64,000 nt of DNA, from NCBI GenBank assembly GCA_044222195.1, contig JBGANS010000007.1, positions 1 to 64,000 of the forward strand, in the 5' to 3' direction. The translations under genes and the position numbers were made by a program. The notes beneath the pieces were generated by a model, which was given only the letters and a program-made list of their open reading frames with translations, ran no database searches and was not told the origin of the DNA. Numbering within the stretch: position 1 is the stretch's first letter; each line of letters opens with the position of its first letter. The DNA comes from JAHBXE01 sp044222195 (GTDB taxonomy: Bacteria > Planctomycetota > Phycisphaerae > Phycisphaerales > UBA1924). This document shows, one piece after another, positions 61,895 to 64,000 of this stretch.

Positions 61895-63001
61895 ATGTCC
61901 ACCGTCCGTCCCGCCGTTCCGACGGTTCCCGCCTCCCAGCGAGTCCTCTGCCCCTATTGCGGCGAGGTCTCAACAGACCCCAGGCGATGCGACGCCTGCC
62001 GCGGCCACTTCGACCCGCTTTCCCGCCAAGCCACCCAGAACGCCATGGGCCCGTGGTTCATCCGTGACGACGCCGCCCCTTGGCGGCCGGGATGCTCGAT
62101 CGAGACGCTTCGCGACCTCATCCGCCGCGGCAAAGTGACCCGCGACACCATTCTCCGCGGCCCCGGCACCAAGCAGTTCTGGAACTTCGCCGGTCGTACA
62201 CCCTCGATCGCCAACCTGCTCGGGGTCTGCCACAACTGCCGCACAACCGTCAAGCCCGACGACTACTCCTGCAGGTCGTGCGGCGCGGTGTTCTCTCCGG
62301 ACCCGGACCGCCAGCACATGGGACTCGCGCCCGCCCACATCCTTCCAGGTGAAGCCTCACCGGAAATCGTCGCCGCGGCCTCGCTCGACACTCCCGCGCC
62401 TGTACCTGTGCCGATCTCAGGCGTCTCTTCCCCGGCCGCGATTTCTCCGCCTCTTCCTGTTGCGCGAATCGTGGTTCCGCCACCCGCCCCCGCGCCCCGT
62501 GCTGCGCGCGTCGAACGCACCCGATCAATCGGCCCGTGGCTTGTCGCGGGCGTCGTGCTGGTTGTCCTCGCGATGGCGGCGGTTTTCACACTGGTCGTGA
62601 CAAACACAATTTCCATCCCGTGGCTCAACCCGCCGGCGGTGCAGCCGACTCCAGTCACTGCCCCGCCTTTGGTTGCTCCGACCACCATCGGTCCACCCGC
62701 CGCATCAGTGCCGACCGGCCCGCCTGCCGCCGCATCTCCTGCAGCCCCGGAGAGGTCCTCGCCAGCTCCAGAACCGGTTGCTCCCGAGCAGCAATCACTC
62801 CCAAACTCTTCCCCGGACATTGTCGATCTTGAAGCCGTGCTCCGCCCCATCCTGACCTCGGAAGTCTTCGACGAACCCGCGATGCTCGCCCGCATCGAAG
62901 ACCTCCGCCGCGAGAACCCATCGCTTTCCAAGGACCTCGACGCCTGGGCCGCGGCCGCGAAAGCCCGCGGCCAGCGCCAGCGACTGAAGAAGATCCCCTG
63001 A
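61895..63001 (+). CDS. Zinc-ribbon membrane protein with GYF-like domain
   Basis: A 368-residue protein. An N-terminal Cys4 ribbon (CPYCGEVSTDPRRCDAC) is followed by SIETLRDLIRRGKVTRDTIL and RGPGTKQFWNFA, which resembles the GYF_2 (DUF4339) motif. A second ribbon (CHNCRTTVKPDDYSCRSC) follows. After a Pro/Ala-rich linker comes one TM helix (WLVAGVVLVVLAMAAVFTLV) and an outside Pro/Ala-rich stretch ending in a small helical domain. Function unknown. ATG 61895 with GGAG seven bases upstream is preferred over ATG 61850. Confidence 0.72.
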   Translation: MSTVRPAVPTVPASQRVLCPYCGEVSTDPRRCDACRGHFDPLSRQATQNAMGPWFIRDDAAPWRPGCSIETLRDLIRRGKVTRDTILRGPGTKQFWNFAGRTPSIANLLGVCHNCRTTVKPDDYSCRSCGAVFSPDPDRQHMGLAPAHILPGEASPEIVAAASLDTPAPVPVPISGVSSPAAISPPLPVARIVVPPPAPAPRAARVERTRSIGPWLVAGVVLVVLAMAAVFTLVVTNTISIPWLNPPAVQPTPVTAPPLVAPTTIGPPAASVPTGPPAAASPAAPERSSPAPEPVAPEQQSLPNSSPDIVDLEAVLRPILTSEVFDEPAMLARIEDLRRENPSLSKDLDAWAAAAKARGQRQRLKKIP

Positions 63002-63004
63002 AGC

Positions 63005-63448
63005 TCATGGCGGCGGCGGCTGGACCGTCACCTGCCAGTCCACAGGTACCGGCACGCCGAACTTTGCCATCTCAAGCTGCAGGGCGTGCAAGTCGGCCTC
63101 ACCAGCCAACTCCCCCATCACAACGACCTTCCCAAACGCCTGCGTCGCCGTCGCCGCGCTCGGAACAAAGTAGACCTTTGAGTACCGCGCTTCCCGATCG
63201 AGAATGGGCTGCGCCGCCTTGGCGTATTCAAACGCATCCTTGACGCCCGGCGTCAACGCTGGTTCGGGGTTGGCCACGATCTTGGGTTTTGGCTTCGGGG
63301 CCGGTTTGCCAAGAGTCAGCCAATACACCACGAGCAGCACAAGAACCGTGCCCGCCGCAACCCCGATCCGCTGCACCAGTCGCATCCGGTCCGGGCGCGA
63401 GCGCAGGTCTTCCAGCATGTACTGGAGCTTCGATCGGTCGAAGGCCAA
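63005..63448 (-). CDS. Single-pass membrane protein of unknown function
   Basis: A 147-residue protein with a TTG start preceded by GGAGG. A basic N-terminus of about 25 residues is followed by one TM helix (IGVAAGTVLVLLVVYWLTLG), a Lys/Pro linker (KPAPKPKPK), and an external domain with SKVYFVPSAATATQAFGKVV and VPVPVDWQVTV. No family recognised. It follows gapA by 13 bases on the same strand and may be cotranscribed. Confidence 0.65.
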   Translation of the reverse strand: MAFDRSKLQYMLEDLRSRPDRMRLVQRIGVAAGTVLVLLVVYWLTLGKPAPKPKPKIVANPEPALTPGVKDAFEYAKAAQPILDREARYSKVYFVPSAATATQAFGKVVVMGELAGEADLHALQLEMAKFGVPVPVDWQVTVQPPPP

Positions 63449-63461
63449 TCGTCCTCCACGT

Positions 63462-64000
63462 CTACTTCACGCCGTCCTTGTCCGCCATCAGGCGGATCAA
63501 GTCGACGCATCGGGCGGCGTATCCCGCCTCATTGTCATACCAGCTCACCACCTTGAAGAAGCGTTTGTTCAGCTCGATTCCGGCCTTGGAGTCGAAAATC
63601 GAGCTGCGACGATCGCCGACAAAGTCGCTCGAAACGACTTCCTCATCGGTGTACCCCAGCACCCCCTTCATCGACCCATCCGACGCCGCTTTCATCGCCG
63701 CGTTGATGTCCGCCAGGCTCGTGTCCTTGCCCGTCTTGAATGTCAGGTCCACCGCCGACACATCCGCCACGGGCACCCGGAACGACATGCCCGTCAGCTT
63801 CCCCTTGAGTTCCGGGATGCACAGCGTGACCGCCTTCGCCGCGCCCGTCGACGCCGGGATGATGTTCTGATACGCGTTGCGCCCGCCACGCCAGTCCTTC
63901 TTCGAAGGTCCATCCTGCGTCGGCTGCGTCGCCGTCGCGGCGTGGATCGTCGTCATCAGCCCCTCTTCCAATCCGAACGCGTCTTGAATCACCTTCGCGA
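63462..64000 (-). CDS. gapA: Glyceraldehyde-3-phosphate dehydrogenase, C-terminal part (runs off the window)
   Basis: The last ~180 residues of GAPDH. Visible landmarks: FGLEEGLMTTIHAATATQPT, KDWRGGRNAYQNIIPASTGA, GMSFRVPVADVSAVDLTF, DFVGDRRSSIFDSKAGIELN and the NAD-binding end SWYDNEAGYAARCVDLIRLM. The catalytic cysteine (SCTTN region) and the Rossmann half lie beyond base 64000. The C-terminus is normal, so there is no sign of damage. Confidence 0.95.
   Translation of the reverse strand, partial: AKVIQDAFGLEEGLMTTIHAATATQPTQDGPSKKDWRGGRNAYQNIIPASTGAAKAVTLCIPELKGKLTGMSFRVPVADVSAVDLTFKTGKDTSLADINAAMKAASDGSMKGVLGYTDEEVVSSDFVGDRRSSIFDSKAGIELNKRFFKVVSWYDNEAGYAARCVDLIRLMADKDGVK

Overview
This window is a compact, very GC-rich bacterial chromosome segment. 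It most resembles a planctomycete of the Phycisphaerae/Phycisphaerales type. The signs are: a secreted protein ending in a double 'NCD.S...P.LTANDFQCFI' tail (GC-type dockerin, typical of that class), two ECF sigma factor/Ser-Thr kinase modules of planctomycete style, a SPINDLY-type O-GlcNAc transferase, and many GTG/TTG starts. No insertion sequence, phage gene, integrase or CRISPR array was seen. Genes are tightly packed, and several convergent pairs overlap at their 3' ends.

Layout. 1-177: start of a secreted protein. 0.45-3.5 kb: ECF sigma factor plus a TPR-bearing kinase, the latter frameshifted in a 16-base homopolymer. 3.7-9.3 kb: small membrane proteins, a dockerin-tailed beta-propeller/Ig protein, an MBL-fold hydrolase, a DUF4442 hotdog protein broken by a 31-bp tandem duplication, and a polytopic membrane protein. 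9.2-15.3 kb: a second ECF sigma/membrane kinase module, followed by a membrane-anchored collagen-like G-X-Y protein; a divergent coiled-coil protein ends at a clear terminator. 16.7-23.3 kb: CYTH protein, ligA, a divergent folD with altered active-site residues, tatA, a beta-helix/PA14 protein and tRNA-Met. 23.2-32.8 kb: DUF4230 protein, fliD-fliS, holB and two glycosyltransferases. 32.8-35.7 kb: sthA and a TlpA-like thioredoxin. 35.9-43.6 kb: alaS, then F-ATPase genes atpZ-atpI-atpB-atpE-atpF-atpH that stop before atpA and are followed by pgk. 43.6-49.5 kb: mutL with the endonuclease motif, a Tat-exported class V aminotransferase and a secreted esterase. 49.5-53.5 kb: an overlapping cluster of lysine 2,3-aminomutase, two ATP-grasp ligases and a GNAT acetyltransferase behind a near-consensus promoter embedded in an inverted repeat. 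53.5-59.4 kb: a GH31-like protein, then rpoD and dnaG. 59.8-64 kb: acylphosphatase, HAD phosphatase, PPIase lipoprotein, zinc-ribbon membrane protein, a small membrane protein and the C-terminal part of gapA.

How the parts fit. Housekeeping modules (replication/repair: ligA, holB, dnaG, mutL; energy: atp genes, pgk, gapA, sthA) are mixed with regulatory kinase modules and exported proteins. The kamA/ATP-grasp/GNAT cluster is the best candidate for a poorly described pathway, probably making a beta-lysine-derived small molecule. Two regulatory themes recur. Several genes carry a TAnnnT box about six bases before the start codon, which implies leaderless mRNAs and moves the ligA start. Strand composition also flips from G-rich to C-rich inside alaS near 37.1 kb.
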